DNA of 5,014 bases. It comes from Bacillota bacterium. Lineage in GTDB: Bacteria; Bacillota; Clostridia; Acetivibrionales; DSM-2933. The notes beneath the pieces are model-generated. The model did no database searches. It was not told where the DNA came from and worked only from the letters and a program-made list of their open reading frames with translations. This document shows, one piece after another, positions 4,980 through 5,014 of this stretch; within the stretch, counting starts at the first letter, position 1; each line of letters opens with the position of its first letter. The position numbers and the translations under genes were made by a program. Location of the stretch: the NCBI GenBank assembly GCA_023430975.1, contig JAEYYB010000035.1:1-5014 (forward strand), in the 5' to 3' direction.

Positions 4980-5014
4980 ATGCGGGTAAATTGTTGTTTT
5001 TCATTATTTTTGGT

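Noticed and set aside
4980..5014. Start of a new gene at ATG 4980
   Set aside because: An SD-like AGAGGTGG precedes it and the frame is open, but only 11 codons are visible and the SD lies within a terminator stem. It is kept only as part of a finding, not as a feature.
2680..5014. Mobile element, CRISPR array or phage remnant
   Set aside because: No transposase, integrase, regularly spaced long repeats or target-site duplications are visible; the repeats present are short and AT-rich.

Overview
The window is AT-rich, with strong GGAGG-type ribosome binding sites, U-tailed stem-loops and a σA-like promoter. This suggests a low-GC anaerobic Firmicute, most likely a Clostridia member of the cellulolytic Clostridium/Ruminiclostridium type. 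The genus is inferred from general protein character and not proven.

Layout: positions 1-153 are a non-coding leader holding a perfect TATAAT, a GC-rich stem-loop and a strong Shine-Dalgarno (SD). Three tryptophan genes follow on the + strand: trpD (154-1167), an 86-bp gap, trpC (1254-2033), and 4 bp later trpF (2038-2679). A U-tailed stem-loop at 2682-2750 appears to end this unit. A 311-bp spacer (2680-2990) carries that terminator, two perfect AT palindromes and a candidate promoter. It leads into a membrane-anchored GGDEF-EAL protein (2991-4691). The last 323 bp (4692-5014) have no convincing gene. They do carry a good extended -10 promoter (4827-4855) followed about 65 nt later by a long stem-loop (4925-4979), which is the arrangement of a small RNA or a regulated leader.

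Function: TrpD, TrpF and TrpC catalyse three consecutive cytosolic steps from anthranilate to indole-3-glycerol phosphate. Anthranilate synthase (TrpE/TrpG) and tryptophan synthase (TrpA/TrpB) are not in the window, so the pathway must be completed by genes elsewhere. The c-di-GMP gene looks like a separate transcription unit with no visible functional link to tryptophan synthesis.

The coding genes belong to known families. The observations most worth a second look are the promoter/leader/hairpin module at 4827-4980, the possible SD-masking switch before trpD, and the compact two-helix sensor region of the GGDEF-EAL protein. I found no clearly new multi-gene system.
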